A DNA stretch of 46,668 nt from Xanthomonas arboricola (GCF_003353015.1 NZ_QREM01000007.1:465515-512182); one strand, 5' to 3'. Positions 37,207-46,578 are shown, counted from the stretch's first letter. Notes: generated from the letters alone by a model not told the origin. Made by a program: numbers and translations.

Positions 37207-38384
37207 CAGACCACCGCGTAGTTCAACAGCGGCTTGACCGTGCCCCATTCCTTGCAGCTCGGGCATTGCCAATGGTGCGTCTTGGCGCCGAAGCCGCAGC
37301 GGGTGCAGCGGTAGCTCGGGTTGCGCACCAGCAACTGGTCGGTGATGTGCTTGAGATCCTGCAAGGTGCCGACCGGGTCGCTGCCTTCGGCCAGGGTCAG
37401 GTCGATCAACGCCGATTCGCCGCGCACCGATGGCCGGTCCTTGAGCTGGCGGCCCAGATAGGCCAGCGCCGGTGCCACCCCATCCTGCGCTTCCATCAGC
37501 TGCGTCAACGCCAGCACCGGGGCGATGCCGCGGTAGTGCTCGGTCATCTCCGACAGGAAATTGCGCGCACCTGCGATATCACCGACCCGGCGATAGGCCG
37601 CCATCAGCGCAGGGATGATTTCAGGCAGGTACTCCGGGTCGTGCCGCGCTGCCCGTTCGAACGCGCGGACGGCCGCTTCGTCGTGTCCGCGCTCGGCTTC
37701 GATGCGCCCCTCCAGGATGCCCGCACGCACCGAGGTGCCGTCGGCCTGATAGGCACGCGTGATTGCCTGCAGCGCTTCGTCGGGCTTGCCCAGGCCGCGG
37801 TAGCGATCGGCCAGCTCGCACTCGAACTGCGAAATCAGCTTGCCCATCGGCTCGCCGGTGACTTCTTCGTAACGGGTGGCGTTGTCGATCGCCTTTTCCC
37901 AGTCGCGCTCGGCCTGGTAGATGCCGATCAGATGGCGCAGCGCCTGCGGCGCACGCTGATCCAGTTGCGCCAGCTCGGTGAACACCGTCTCGGCACGATC
38001 CAGCAGGCCGGACTTCATGTAGTCCTCGCCCAGGGCCAGCAAGGCCTGCACGCGCTGCTGGTCGGTCAGGTCGGCGCGTTGCACCAGGCCCTGATGCAGC
38101 CGGATCGCGCGGTCGACCTCGCCGCGACGGCGGAACAGATGTCCCAGCGCAACCTGGGTCTCGAAGGTTTCCTTGTCCAGTTCGGCGATGTGCAGAAACA
38201 ACTCGATAGCCTTGTCCGGCTGCTCGTTGAGCAGATAGTTCAGACCGCGAAAATAGGTACTGGACAGGCGACTGACCTGAGTGTCGCCGTGGCGTTGTCC
38301 GCCGCGGCGGCCAACGATCCAGCCCCCCAGCGCTGCCAGCGGCACGAACAGGAAGAACCAGATCCACTCGGTCAGAAAGTCCAT
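37206..38384 (-). CDS. lapB: lipopolysaccharide assembly protein B
   Basis: The 392-residue protein is anchored by one N-terminal helix (IWFFLFVPLAALGGWIVG, about 8-25) with the rest in the cytoplasm. A series of TPR repeats (from YFRGLNYLLNEQPDKAIELF to about 350) is followed by a rubredoxin-like zinc ribbon at the C-terminus (YRCTRCGFGA and WQCPSCKEWG). LapB (YciM) with FtsH controls LpxC and thus LPS synthesis. Only six bases separate it from lapA upstream. Confidence 0.96.
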   Translation of the reverse strand: MDFLTEWIWFFLFVPLAALGGWIVGRRGGQRHGDTQVSRLSSTYFRGLNYLLNEQPDKAIELFLHIAELDKETFETQVALGHLFRRRGEVDRAIRLHQGLVQRADLTDQQRVQALLALGEDYMKSGLLDRAETVFTELAQLDQRAPQALRHLIGIYQAERDWEKAIDNATRYEEVTGEPMGKLISQFECELADRYRGLGKPDEALQAITRAYQADGTSVRAGILEGRIEAERGHDEAAVRAFERAARHDPEYLPEIIPALMAAYRRVGDIAGARNFLSEMTEHYRGIAPVLALTQLMEAQDGVAPALAYLGRQLKDRPSVRGESALIDLTLAEGSDPVGTLQDLKHITDQLLVRNPSYRCTRCGFGAKTHHWQCPSCKEWGTVKPLLNYAVV

Positions 38385-38390
38385 ACGCGC

Positions 38391-38696
38391 TTACAGTCCA
38401 TCAAAGGGGCGCGGCTCGACTGCGGCAGGCGCAATGGGCCTGGCGTCGGTGCGACTGACTGCAACGGCCTTGTTGGCCTGGCGCAGCTTGGAATAGAGGG
38501 GAATCACCACACTGACCAGCACCATGCCGGCACCGATCAGCACACCGACCAGCAGCGCGACGATGATCGCGATTCCGGAGGTGGTCTGCACACTGGAGAA
38601 AAGGAAGTCGAGCGTGACGTCCTGGGAATTGACCGCACCGATGACCAGACCGACCAGCAGGAAGGCCAACATCACCAGCAAACGAAACACCTTCAT
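38391..38696 (-). CDS. lapA: LapA family (DUF1049) inner-membrane protein
   Basis: The 101-residue protein has two transmembrane helices (LLVMLAFLLVGLVIGAVNS and IAIIVALLVGVLIGAGMVLV) joined by the family motif QDVTLDFLF. A basic helix and Pro-rich tail follow. In E. coli it is coexpressed with and associates with LapB. GGAG lies seven bases before the ATG. Confidence 0.93.
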   Translation of the reverse strand: MKVFRLLVMLAFLLVGLVIGAVNSQDVTLDFLFSSVQTTSGIAIIVALLVGVLIGAGMVLVSVVIPLYSKLRQANKAVAVSRTDARPIAPAAVEPRPFDGL

Positions 38697-38762
38697 GGCC
38701 AGACTCCGTCAAAAGAGGCTTAGCTTAACCGAGCCGACATAAACGCAGCGGCAGAACGTGCT

Positions 38763-39074
38763 TCAGTCAGCCGCATCCAGCAGATCGACCGGGACCACGG
38801 AGCTGACGCGCTCGCGCAATTCCTTGCCAGGCTTGAAATGCGGAACATGCTTGCCCGGCAACGCGACCGACTCGCCGGTCTTCGGATTACGGCCCAGGCG
38901 TGGCGGGCGGTAGTGCAGCGAGAAACTGCCGAACCCGCGGATTTCGATCCGATCACCATCGGAGAGCGCCTGCCCCATCATTTCCAGCAGCGACTTGACT
39001 GCCAGATCCACGTCGTCCGCCTTCAGATGCGCTTGACGTCGCGCCAGGATTTCAATCAATTCGGACTTGGTCAT
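38763..39074 (-). CDS. ihfB: integration host factor subunit beta
   Basis: The 103-residue DNA-bending protein begins [20 protein letters not shown]. The DNA-contacting beta arms include [20 protein letters not shown] with the intercalating Pro, then [20 protein letters not shown]. It pairs with IHF-alpha. Position directly after rpsA is the gammaproteobacterial norm (rpsA-ihfB). A longer in-frame start at 39122 is less likely since MTKSEL is the conserved beginning. Confidence 0.97.
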   Translation of the reverse strand: MTKSELIEILARRQAHLKADDVDLAVKSLLEMMGQALSDGDRIEIRGFGSFSLHYRPPRLGRNPKTGESVALPGKHVPHFKPGKELRERVSSVVPVDLLDAAD

Positions 39075-39108
39075 GGGAAGACTTGCTTTTTTCGACTGAC
39101 ACATCGGA

Positions 39109-39134
39109 ATCGGCCCGGGCAAGCCCGGGCCGAT
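39109..39134 (-). terminator. GC-rich hairpin between rpsA and ihfB
   Basis: ATCGGCCCGGGC and GCCCGGGCCGAT form a perfect 12-bp stem with a two-base loop, 28 bases after the rpsA stop. There is no T run directly behind it on the minus strand. It may act as a partial terminator, attenuator or RNA 3'-end stabiliser between the two genes. Confidence 0.5.
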
Positions 39135-39162
39135 CCATCACGCTCTTGCGAGCGCTACGCGC

Positions 39163-40848
39163 TTACTCGGACTTGTTGCTGTTCAACTGTGCACGCAGCA
39201 GCGCGCCCAGCTGGGTCATGCCGCCCGACGCAGCGGAGGACTGGTATTCCTCCAGCGTTTCGCGCATTTCGGCATCGTCCTTGGCCTTGATCGACAGCTG
39301 CAGGGTGCGGCCCTTGCGGTCCATGCCCACGAACTTGGCTTCGATCTTGTCGCCGACCTTCAGGTGCTGGGTCGCATCGTCCACGCGCTCGTTGGCGATG
39401 TCGCGTGCAGCGACGTAGCCTTCGATGCCATCGGCCAGGTCGATCGTGGCGCCCTTGGCGTCCACTTCACGCACAACGCCTTCGACCTTCGAACCCTTCG
39501 GGTTGGACGCCATGTACTGGCCGAACGGATCCTGCTCCAGCTGCTTGACGCCCAGGCTGATGCGCTCGCGTTCCGGATCCACTGCCAGCACGACGGCTTC
39601 CAGCGTGTCGCCCTTCTTGTAGTTGCGCACGACATCTTCGCCGGTGGTGTTCCAGCTGATGTCGGACAGGTGCACCAGGCCGTCGATGCCGCCGTCCAGA
39701 CCGATGAAGATGCCGAAGTCGGTGATCGACTTGATCTGACCGGACACCTTGTCGTTCTTCTTATGGGTGGCAGCGAAGGTTTCCCACGGATTGGCGGCAA
39801 CCTGCTTCATGCCCAGCGAAATGCGGCGACGCTCCTCGTCGACATCCAGCACCATCACTTCGACTTCGTCACCAACCTGCACAACCTTGGACGGGTTGAC
39901 GTTCTTGTTGGTCCAATCCATCTCCGAGACGTGCACCAGGCCTTCGACGCCCGGCTCGATCTCGACGAACGCGCCGTAATCGGTGACGTTGGAGACCTTG
40001 CCGAACACGCGGCTGTTGGCCGGGTAACGACGGGCGATGTTGTCCCACGGATCCTCGCCCAGCTGCTTCAGGCCGAGGCTGACGCGGTTACGCTCGCGAT
40101 CGAACTTCAGCACGCGCACGTCCAGCTCGTCGCCGACGTTGACGACTTCGGACGGATGGCGCACGCGCTTCCAGGCCATGTCGGTGATGTGCAGCAGGCC
40201 GTCGATACCGCCCAGGTCCACGAACGCGCCGTAATCGGTCAGGTTCTTGACGACACCCTTCAGGATCGCGCCTTCCTGCAGCTTGTCCATCAGCTGCTCG
40301 CGCTCTTCCGAGTGCTCGCTCTCGACCACGGCACGACGCGAAACCACCACGTTGTTGCGCTTGCGGTCCAGCTTGATCAGCTTGAACTCGAGTTCCTTGC
40401 CTTCCAGGTAGGCCGGGTCGCGCACCGGGCGCACATCCACCAGCGAACCAGGCAGGAACGCGCGGACATCCTTGATGTCCACGGTGAAACCACCCTTGAC
40501 CTTGCCGCTGATGCGGCCGGTGATGGTTTCGTTCTTTTCCAACGCCTCTTCCAGCTCGTCCCACACCATTGCGCGCTTGGCCTTCTCGCGCGACAGCACG
40601 GTCTCACCGAAGCCGTTCTCGATGGAATCGAGGGCAACCTTGACCTGGTCGCCTACGCCGACATCGATCTCGCCAGCGTCATTACGGAACTGCTCGATCG
40701 GCACGATGCCTTCGGACTTCAGGCCAGCGTTGATCACCACCACGTCGCCGCGCACTTCCACGACGGTACCGGTGACGATCGAGCCCGGCTTCAGCTTCGC
40801 CAGATTGGCTTGACTGGCTTCGAACAGTTCAGCAAAAGATTCTGTCAT
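39163..40848 (-). CDS. rpsA: 30S ribosomal protein S1
   Basis: The 561-residue protein consists of six S1 RNA-binding repeats (for example [59 protein letters not shown]). It helps the ribosome bind mRNA. The ATG at 40848 begins [16 protein letters not shown]. The upstream bases hold only a weak GAG, in line with rpsA messages known to lack a strong Shine-Dalgarno and to be autoregulated. The 183-base leader between cmk and rpsA could hold that control region. Confidence 0.98.
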   Translation of the reverse strand: MTESFAELFEASQANLAKLKPGSIVTGTVVEVRGDVVVINAGLKSEGIVPIEQFRNDAGEIDVGVGDQVKVALDSIENGFGETVLSREKAKRAMVWDELEEALEKNETITGRISGKVKGGFTVDIKDVRAFLPGSLVDVRPVRDPAYLEGKELEFKLIKLDRKRNNVVVSRRAVVESEHSEEREQLMDKLQEGAILKGVVKNLTDYGAFVDLGGIDGLLHITDMAWKRVRHPSEVVNVGDELDVRVLKFDRERNRVSLGLKQLGEDPWDNIARRYPANSRVFGKVSNVTDYGAFVEIEPGVEGLVHVSEMDWTNKNVNPSKVVQVGDEVEVMVLDVDEERRRISLGMKQVAANPWETFAATHKKNDKVSGQIKSITDFGIFIGLDGGIDGLVHLSDISWNTTGEDVVRNYKKGDTLEAVVLAVDPERERISLGVKQLEQDPFGQYMASNPKGSKVEGVVREVDAKGATIDLADGIEGYVAARDIANERVDDATQHLKVGDKIEAKFVGMDRKGRTLQLSIKAKDDAEMRETLEEYQSSAASGGMTQLGALLRAQLNSNKSE

Positions 40849-41031
40849 TTGAATTTTACTCGGTTGAACACACGGGCGTTGATCGTCGGATGCGACAGAT
40901 GCCAAGCGCCCAGCCTGTTGGTCGACTCCGGACAGCGAGTCGGTTAAGTAGTCATAGAACCGCCACACGGGATGTGCGACGGAGCCTTGGAACGCCTTAC
41001 GGTCGGCGGGACATGCCCGCTTGCGGAACGC

Positions 41032-41715
41032 TTACGACGACGTGCGGGCGGCTAACACCCCGACCACACGCTGGACGACATCCTCGATCCCCATTCCGCT
41101 GGTATCGATCAGCACGGCGTCTTCGGCCGGCCGCAATGGCGCCACTACCCGCTGCGCATCACGGGCATCTCGAGCCATGATCTCGCGCAGCAGGTCGTCA
41201 AAGATAACCGAAACACCCTTTTCCATCAACTGTTTATGGCGACGGCCCGCACGCTCTTCGGCACTGGCGGTCAGAAACACCTTGAAGGCGGCATCAGGGA
41301 AGATCACCGTGCCCATGTCGCGCCCGTCCGCGACCAGGCCGGGCGCCTGCCTGAATGCGCGCTGGCGCTCCTTCAGCGCGCTGCGCACCTCGGGAATGGC
41401 CGCGATTGCCGAGGCCAGCGCGCCAGTGGTCTCCAGGCGCAGCTCGCCGGTGGCATCCACGCCGTTGACCAGCACCCGCAGCCCCGCTTCGCCTGCATCG
41501 TCGAATTCCACCCTGGTGTCGAAGGTGCAGCGCACCAGCGCCGCCGGGTCGGAAACATCCAGATCGGCCCAGCTCGCCGCCACGCCCACCGCGCGATACA
41601 GTGCGCCCGAATCGAGGTAGTGCCAGCCCAGCCGGGCGGCCACGATCCGGCTCACGGTGCCCTTGCCGGCGCCGGAGGGACCATCGATGGTGAGGACGGG
41701 CGAAAGGTCGGTCAT
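41032..41715 (-). CDS. cmk: cytidylate kinase
   Basis: The 227-residue kinase phosphorylates CMP and dCMP. The P-loop [15 protein letters not shown] starts at residue 12. [12 protein letters not shown] is the CMP-binding region, and [16 protein letters not shown] and [15 protein letters not shown] (lid Arg residues) follow. It is upstream of rpsA on the same strand, the standard cmk-rpsA order. Confidence 0.97.
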   Translation of the reverse strand: MTDLSPVLTIDGPSGAGKGTVSRIVAARLGWHYLDSGALYRAVGVAASWADLDVSDPAALVRCTFDTRVEFDDAGEAGLRVLVNGVDATGELRLETTGALASAIAAIPEVRSALKERQRAFRQAPGLVADGRDMGTVIFPDAAFKVFLTASAEERAGRRHKQLMEKGVSVIFDDLLREIMARDARDAQRVVAPLRPAEDAVLIDTSGMGIEDVVQRVVGVLAARTSS

Positions 41716-41780
41716 TCAGGTTTCCGGAAGGTCATCAGGCGGTAGTGTAGCGCCGCTCGCGGGGATTGCGATGCAACCAC

Positions 41781-41810
41781 TTGAAAGCACGACGAAAAGC
41801 CGGTTAGAAT
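41781..41810 (+). promoter_or_regulatory. sigma-70-type promoter of rpmJ
   Basis: TTGAAA (41781-41786) and TAGAAT (41805-41810) are separated by 18 bases, with five of six matches to each consensus. It lies 78 bases before the rpmJ start, in the cmk-rpmJ divergent gap. Confidence 0.65.
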
Positions 41811-41887
41811 TGCCGGCTTAATTCCGGGTGCACCCTCGATTGCGGGCACTCTTCCATCGAATCCAACCGTTTACGCCGAGGTGTGCC

Positions 41888-42013
41888 ATGAAAGTCCTGT
41901 CCTCCCTGAAGTCTGCGAAGACCCGTCACCGCGACTGCAAGGTGGTCCGCCGCCGCGGCAAGGTCTTCGTGATCTGCAAGTCGAACCCGCGCTTCAAGGC
42001 GCGTCAGCGCTAA
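41888..42013 (+). CDS. rpmJ: 50S ribosomal protein L36, zinc-free (type B) form
   Basis: The 41-residue basic protein begins [20 protein letters not shown] and ends [12 protein letters not shown]. It has only two Cys residues (17 and 30), not the three Cys plus His of zinc-ribbon L36. It therefore matches the C-minus paralogue (YkgO type). It stands alone with its own promoter and terminator rather than in the spc operon. A longer upstream frame start at 41828 is not conserved-looking. Confidence 0.96.
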
Positions 42014-42040
42014 GCGTCCGCGGCGCGTGCAAGACCCGAG

Positions 42041-42065
42041 AAAGCCGCCTCCGGGCGGTTTTTTC
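42041..42065 (+). terminator. rho-independent terminator of rpmJ
   Basis: AAAGCCGCC, loop TCC, then GGGCGGTTTTTTC form a short GC stem and T run 28 bases after the rpmJ stop. Confidence 0.92.
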
Positions 42066-42252
42066 TTGGCCGATGCTTCACGCCCGCTGTTGCTACATGC
42101 ACGCTGCAGTGCGCCAGGGTCCGACGGGCACGAGTGACGGACGGCCCGACCGACATCACGGTGCGGCGTGGGCAACGGCGCCGTGCGGGCACGCCCGTTC
42201 CGGTTTTTGCTGTAATCACCATCCGAATCTTGTCCACTGGGGAGTAGATGAC

Positions 42253-42582
42253 ATGCGCAACCGTTTGTTTGTCCTGCCGCTGATCGCGCTGATGGGGATC
42301 GGTGCCGTTGCGTCGGCCGAGACGTTGTTGGTCGACCGCGCACGGCAGAAGCCCGCCGCTGCCCTGCCCTTGCGCGGCGACAGCATGACCCAGGTCGAAG
42401 GCCGCTACGGCGCGCCGCAGGAAAAGCTGGAACCGCGCGGCGGCCAGAAGCGCCAGTGGCCGACGATCCACCGCTGGGTGTATCCGGCCTTCACCGTGTA
42501 CTTCGAAAAGAGCCGGGTGATCGACGTGGTGGCCAACCAGGCCGATGCCGACGAGATCGGTCCCAAGCCGCCGGTCAGGTGA
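42253..42582 (+). CDS. small exported protein, conserved hypothetical
   Basis: The 109-residue protein has a Sec signal peptide (MRNRLFVLPLIALMGIGAVASA, cleavage before ET). The mature part has DSMTQVEGRYGAP and HRWVYPAFTVYFEKSRVIDV, a pattern shared with short gammaproteobacterial periplasmic proteins that resemble BamE/SmpA folds (a -SMxQVxxxxGxP- helix followed by a WxYP..VYFE strand). Some relatives are loosely annotated as phosphodiesterases; I see no catalytic motif. GGGGAG lies nine bases before the ATG. Confidence 0.85.
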   Translation: MRNRLFVLPLIALMGIGAVASAETLLVDRARQKPAAALPLRGDSMTQVEGRYGAPQEKLEPRGGQKRQWPTIHRWVYPAFTVYFEKSRVIDVVANQADADEIGPKPPVR

Positions 42583-42598
42583 TTGCGGGTTGCTGGAG

Positions 42599-42626
42599 CT
42601 CGATTGGATGCACTCGATTGGATGCA
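42599..42626. repeat. 14-bp tandem duplication
   Basis: CTCGATTGGATGCA occurs twice head to tail. It is followed at 42631-42650 by the hairpin CCCGCAC/GTGCGGG, which may end the upstream transcript although the T content after it is low. Confidence 0.85.
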
Positions 42627-42703
42627 AGAGCCCGCACGTCCATGTGCGGGGATTTGAATTAACAGCCCGGGCTTGCCTGGGCATTGATGGGTAATTTTCA
42701 GGT

Positions 42704-43738
42704 ATGACCGATAGCGTTCGCTTTCCCGCCGAGTGGGAACCTCAATCCGCCGTGTTGATTGCCTGGCCGCATGCGGGCACCGACTGGGCCGAGCGCCTTG
42801 CCGAGGTGGAAGAGACCTATATCGCGTTGGTCACGGCGATTTCCCGCTTCGAGCCGGTGATCGTATGCGTGGCCGATGACGATCTGCAGATCTACGCGGA
42901 AGCGCGGCTGCGCTCGGCGCGGGTGGATATGACGCGGGTGCGCTTCGTGATTGCGGCCTACAACGACACCTGGCTGCGCGATTCCGGCCCGATCACGCTG
43001 CGCCAGGATGGTGGTTTCCGGCTGATGGATTTCCGCTTCACCGGCTGGGGCGGCAAGTTCGAGGCCAGCCTGGACGATCAGCTGGTCACGTCGCTGGATG
43101 CAGCGCAGGTGTTCGTGCCCTCGCAGGTGCAGACCGTCGACTTTGCGCTGGAAGGCGGCGCGATCGAGACCGATGGTGCCGGCACACTGCTGACCACCTG
43201 GAAGTGCCTGCACGAGCGGCATCCGCAGCGCACGCGCGATTCGCTGAGTACCGACCTTGCCGCGTGGCTGGCGCAGGACCGCGTGCTGTGGCTGGATCAT
43301 GGCTACCTGGAAGGCGACGACACCGACGCGCATATCGACACGTTGGCGCGCTTTGCCGGCCCGGATGCGATCGTCTACCAGGGCTGCGATGTGGCCACCG
43401 ATTCGCACTACACCGAACTGCAGGCGATGGGCGCCGAACTGGCGGCGTTGCGCACCGCCGATGGGCAGCCGTATCGGCTGTTCGTATTGCCATGGGCCGA
43501 ACCGATCCTGGACCAGGGCCGGCGCCTGGCCGCCTCGTACGCCAACTTCCTGATCGTCAACGGGGCGGTGCTGATGCCCGCGTACGGCGACAAGGCCGAT
43601 GCGGTCGCGCAGGCAGTGCTGGCCGAAGCGTTTCCGCAGCACCAGATCGTGCCGGTGCCGTGCCGGCCGTTGATCTGGCAGAACGGCAGCCTGCACTGCC
43701 TGACCATGCAGCTGCCCGCCGGTTTGCTGGCGGGCTGA
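42704..43738 (+). CDS. aguA: agmatine deiminase
   Basis: The 344-residue pentein-fold enzyme converts agmatine to N-carbamoylputrescine and ammonia. FPAEWEPQSAVLIAWPHAGTD is the family start. YNDTWLRDSGPITL carries the substrate-binding Asp/Arg, DFALEGGAIETDG the Glu, and C332 in GSLHCLTMQLP is the nucleophile. aguB follows 80 bases downstream on the same strand, forming a putrescine-synthesis pair. Confidence 0.96.
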   Translation: MTDSVRFPAEWEPQSAVLIAWPHAGTDWAERLAEVEETYIALVTAISRFEPVIVCVADDDLQIYAEARLRSARVDMTRVRFVIAAYNDTWLRDSGPITLRQDGGFRLMDFRFTGWGGKFEASLDDQLVTSLDAAQVFVPSQVQTVDFALEGGAIETDGAGTLLTTWKCLHERHPQRTRDSLSTDLAAWLAQDRVLWLDHGYLEGDDTDAHIDTLARFAGPDAIVYQGCDVATDSHYTELQAMGAELAALRTADGQPYRLFVLPWAEPILDQGRRLAASYANFLIVNGAVLMPAYGDKADAVAQAVLAEAFPQHQIVPVPCRPLIWQNGSLHCLTMQLPAGLLAG

Positions 43739-43818
43739 AAAACTCCTGTCCCGGCCGGCAGGCCGGTGTTACGCCATCGCGCGCTACCTTGGTGCGCCAC
43801 TTCGCTGGACCAATTGCC

Positions 43819-44703
43819 ATGACCCGTCATCTCCTTCCCGTCGCGCTGATCCAGGAGCGCAACCACGGCGACGCCGAGGCCAATCTGGCCATCATCGAAT
43901 CGCGCGTGGCCGAAGCCGCTGCGCAGGGCGCCAAGCTGGTGTTGCTGCAGGAACTGCATAACGGTGCGTATTTCTGCCAGCACGAGTCGGTGGACGAATT
44001 CGACCTGGCCGAGCCGATCCCCGGCCCCAGCACCGAGCGGCTGGGTGCGTTGGCCAAGCAGCATGGCGTGGTACTGGTGGCCTCGTTGTTCGAGCGCCGC
44101 GCGGCCGGGCTGTATCACAACACCGCGGTGGTGTTCGAAAAGGACGGCCGCCTGCTCGGCAAGTACCGCAAGATGCATATCCCGGACGATCCGGGCTTCT
44201 ACGAGAAGTTCTATTTCACCCCGGGCGATCTGGGCTTTGCGCCGATCGATACCTCGGTCGGCCGGCTCGGCGTGCTGGTGTGCTGGGACCAGTGGTACCC
44301 CGAAGCCGCGCGCCTGATGGCGCTGGCCGGTGCGGAACTGCTGCTCTACCCCACCGCGATCGGCTGGGATCCGGACGACCAGCAACCCGAGCAGGAGCGC
44401 CAGCGCGATGCCTGGGTGCTCAGCCATCGCGGCCATGCGGTCGCCAACGGGGTGCCGGTGCTGTCGTGCAACCGCGTCGGCCATGAGCCCTCGCCGCTGG
44501 GCGCGTCGGGCATCCAGTTCTGGGGCAACAGCCATGTGCTGGGGCCGCAGGGCGAATTCATCGCCGAAGCCGGACAGGATCCGACCGTGCTGGTGTGCGA
44601 CGTCGACCTGCAGCGCAGCGAACACGTGCGCCGCATCTGGCCGTTCCTGCGCGATCGCCGCATCGATGCGTATGGCGATCTGCTCAAGCGCTACATCGAC
44701 TGA
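43819..44703 (+). CDS. aguB: N-carbamoylputrescine amidase
   Basis: The 294-residue nitrilase-superfamily enzyme hydrolyses N-carbamoylputrescine to putrescine, CO2 and ammonia. The catalytic triad is E45 (LLQELHNGAYFCQ), K118 (YRKMHIPDDPGFYEK) and C155 (LVCWDQWYPEAARL). HIPDDPGFYEKFYFTPGD is specific for AguB-type members. A longer open frame upstream overlaps aguA out of frame and is not coding. Confidence 0.96.
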   Translation: MTRHLLPVALIQERNHGDAEANLAIIESRVAEAAAQGAKLVLLQELHNGAYFCQHESVDEFDLAEPIPGPSTERLGALAKQHGVVLVASLFERRAAGLYHNTAVVFEKDGRLLGKYRKMHIPDDPGFYEKFYFTPGDLGFAPIDTSVGRLGVLVCWDQWYPEAARLMALAGAELLLYPTAIGWDPDDQQPEQERQRDAWVLSHRGHAVANGVPVLSCNRVGHEPSPLGASGIQFWGNSHVLGPQGEFIAEAGQDPTVLVCDVDLQRSEHVRRIWPFLRDRRIDAYGDLLKRYID

Positions 44704-44707
44704 CCGC

Positions 44708-45235
44708 ATGCCAGTCGAGGTGCGCGATGTCCGCGACACGGACATCCCCGCAATCACCGCGATCTATGCGGAGCAGATTGCCGGGGTCAACAGCTACGAA
44801 TACAGCGCGCCATCGCGCGACGAGATGCGCGCACGGGTGCGCGCCTGCGTGGATGCCGGCTACCCGTATCTCGTCGCCGAGCGCGATGGCATCGTGGTCG
44901 GCTATGCCTACGCCGGCGCCTATCGCGCACGCGCCGGCTACCGCTGGACTGTCGAGAACTCGATCTATCTCGCCAGCGCCGCGCAAGGCTGCGGCATCGG
45001 CAAGGCCTTGCTCGGCGAGCTGATCGCACGCTGCGAACAGCGCGGCTATCGACAGATGGTTGCGGTGATCGGCGATGCCGACAACCTGGCATCGCGACGG
45101 CTGCATGAACGTTTTGGTTTTCGCACGGTCGGAGTGTTCACCGGTATCGGCCGCAAGCATGGTCGCTGGCTGGACGGCGTGCAGATGCAACGCGCACTCG
45201 GCTCCGGTGACACCGCCCCTCCTTCTGATGAATGA
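44708..45235 (+). CDS. GNAT acetyltransferase, phosphinothricin/amino acid acetyltransferase-like
   Basis: The 175-residue N-acetyltransferase contains VRDVRDTDIPAITAIYAEQI, then GYAYAGAYRARAGYRWTVEN, the acetyl-CoA loop AAQGCGIGKALLGELIARC and HERFGFRTVGVFTGIGRKHG. These match the Pat/YncA (phosphinothricin and L-methionine sulfone) subgroup. The true substrate is unknown. It starts four bases after the aguB stop and its end overlaps the next gene's likely start, so aguA-aguB-GNAT-TraB could be one transcript. Confidence 0.92.
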   Translation: MPVEVRDVRDTDIPAITAIYAEQIAGVNSYEYSAPSRDEMRARVRACVDAGYPYLVAERDGIVVGYAYAGAYRARAGYRWTVENSIYLASAAQGCGIGKALLGELIARCEQRGYRQMVAVIGDADNLASRRLHERFGFRTVGVFTGIGRKHGRWLDGVQMQRALGSGDTAPPSDE

Positions 45236-46460
45236 CCCCATGACTGAGCAACCCACCCACGTTCTGGACGATGCGCTGTCCGGCCAGCCGCATCGCATCG
45301 TCGAACGCGATGGCGTGCGCTATACCTTGCTCGGCACCGCGCACGTGTCACTCGCCAGCGTGGCCGCGGTGCAGCGGGCGATCGGCAGCGGCCGCTACGA
45401 CGCGGTGGCGGTGGAGCTGGACGCACAGCGCCTGCAGGCGCTCAGCGACCCCGATGCCCTTGCCCGCCTGGACCTGGTGCAGGTGATCCGCAAGGGCCGG
45501 GTGGCGCTGTTCGCGGCCAACCTCGCCCTGGCCGCCTACCAGCGCCGCCTGGCCAAGCAGCTAGGCATCGAGCCGGGCGCGGAGTTGAAGGAAGCGGTGA
45601 ACCTGGCGCGCGCGCAAGGCCTGCCGGTGCACCTGATCGATCGCGAAGTCGGCCTGACCTTCAAGCGCGCCTCCGGGCGGCTGGGATTCTTCGGCAAGAT
45701 GAAACTGGCCGGTGGCCTGCTCGGCGGCCTGTTTGCGGCCGACGAGGTCGGCGAAGAGGAAATCGAAAAGCTCAAGCAAGGCGACATGCTGGAGGCGAGC
45801 TTCGGCGATTTCGCCAGCGAAAGCCCGGAGCTGTACGAGACCGTGATTGCCGAGCGCGACCAGTACATGGCCACGCGCCTGCGCGAGGAGGCCGGTACGG
45901 ACCAGCGCGAGATACTCGCGGTGGTCGGTGCAGGACACCTGGCCGGTCTTGCGCGCCACCTGGAACAGGACACCGCCGCGCCCGGCCCGTTGCGCGAGTC
46001 GCTGGAGTACGTGCAGCAGCGCAAGCGCGTTCCGTGGATCACGCTGGGCATCCTGGCGGTCATCATCGCCGGCATCGGCATCGGGTTCTGGCGCGGCGGC
46101 CTGAGCATGGGCGCGGACCTGTTGTTGCAGTGGGCGATGTATACCGGCGGCCTGGCCGCGCTGGGCTGCCTGCTGGCCGGCAGCCACCCGCTGAGCATTC
46201 TTACCGCGGCGCTGGTGGCACCGTTCAAGCCGTTCCGCCTGAGCGTGCCGACCGGTGCGTTCGCCGCCCTGGTCGAAGTGCATATGCGCAAGCCGGCCTA
46301 TGGCGATTTCCTGTCGCTGCGCGACGATGCGCAGACCTTGCGCGGCTGGTACCGCAACCGCGTCTCGCGGGTGGTGCTGACCTTCCTGCTGACCAACGTC
46401 GGCAGCATGGCCGGGGTATGGCTGGCGGGCGTGCAGATCTTCAATCGCCTGCACGGGTGA
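45228..46460 (+). CDS. TraB/PrgY family protein
   Basis: The 410-residue protein has the TraB core (YTLLGTAHVSLASVAAV, AVAVELDAQRLQAL, LIDREVGLTFKRA and AVVGAGHLAGLARHL, with the conserved GxxH) in about 1-260. It is followed by three or four transmembrane helices (ITLGILAVIIAGIGIGFWRG to VVLTFLLTNVGSMAGVW). The family includes PrgY, which limits pheromone activity in Enterococcus, and has been linked to a metalloprotease-like Tiki fold. Its role here is unknown. The ATG at 45228 overlaps the GNAT stop. A second ATG at 45240 is possible. Confidence 0.9.
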   Translation: MNDPMTEQPTHVLDDALSGQPHRIVERDGVRYTLLGTAHVSLASVAAVQRAIGSGRYDAVAVELDAQRLQALSDPDALARLDLVQVIRKGRVALFAANLALAAYQRRLAKQLGIEPGAELKEAVNLARAQGLPVHLIDREVGLTFKRASGRLGFFGKMKLAGGLLGGLFAADEVGEEEIEKLKQGDMLEASFGDFASESPELYETVIAERDQYMATRLREEAGTDQREILAVVGAGHLAGLARHLEQDTAAPGPLRESLEYVQQRKRVPWITLGILAVIIAGIGIGFWRGGLSMGADLLLQWAMYTGGLAALGCLLAGSHPLSILTAALVAPFKPFRLSVPTGAFAALVEVHMRKPAYGDFLSLRDDAQTLRGWYRNRVSRVVLTFLLTNVGSMAGVWLAGVQIFNRLHG

Positions 46461-46489
46461 GCGTGGCGGCGCTGCAATCTGTTGCTTCT

Positions 46490-46559
46490 CGTAGGAGCGC
46501 ACCTGGGCGCGATGGGGCGTTACCGGTAACGCCCCATCGCGCCCAGGTGCGCTCCTACG
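46490..46559. repeat. 70-bp perfect palindrome, REP-like with GTAG ends
   Basis: The halves 46490-46524 and 46525-46559 are exact reverse complements with no spacer. Each begins CGTAGGAGCGCACCTGGGCG. The GTAGGAGC head is typical of REP elements of Xanthomonas and Stenotrophomonas, here as a head-to-head dimer. It lies between the TraB-family stop and a convergent gene, so it may also end both transcripts. Confidence 0.93.
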
Positions 46560-46578
46560 TGGTTGATCCAGGGTCGAG

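Noticed and set aside
37155..38723. A 522-codon plus-strand frame antisense to lapB/lapA
   Set aside because: LapB and LapA are firmly identified on the other strand and the antisense product has no domain.
39364..40947. A 527-codon plus-strand frame antisense to rpsA
   Set aside because: It is the complement of the S1 repeats and looks repetitive only for that reason.
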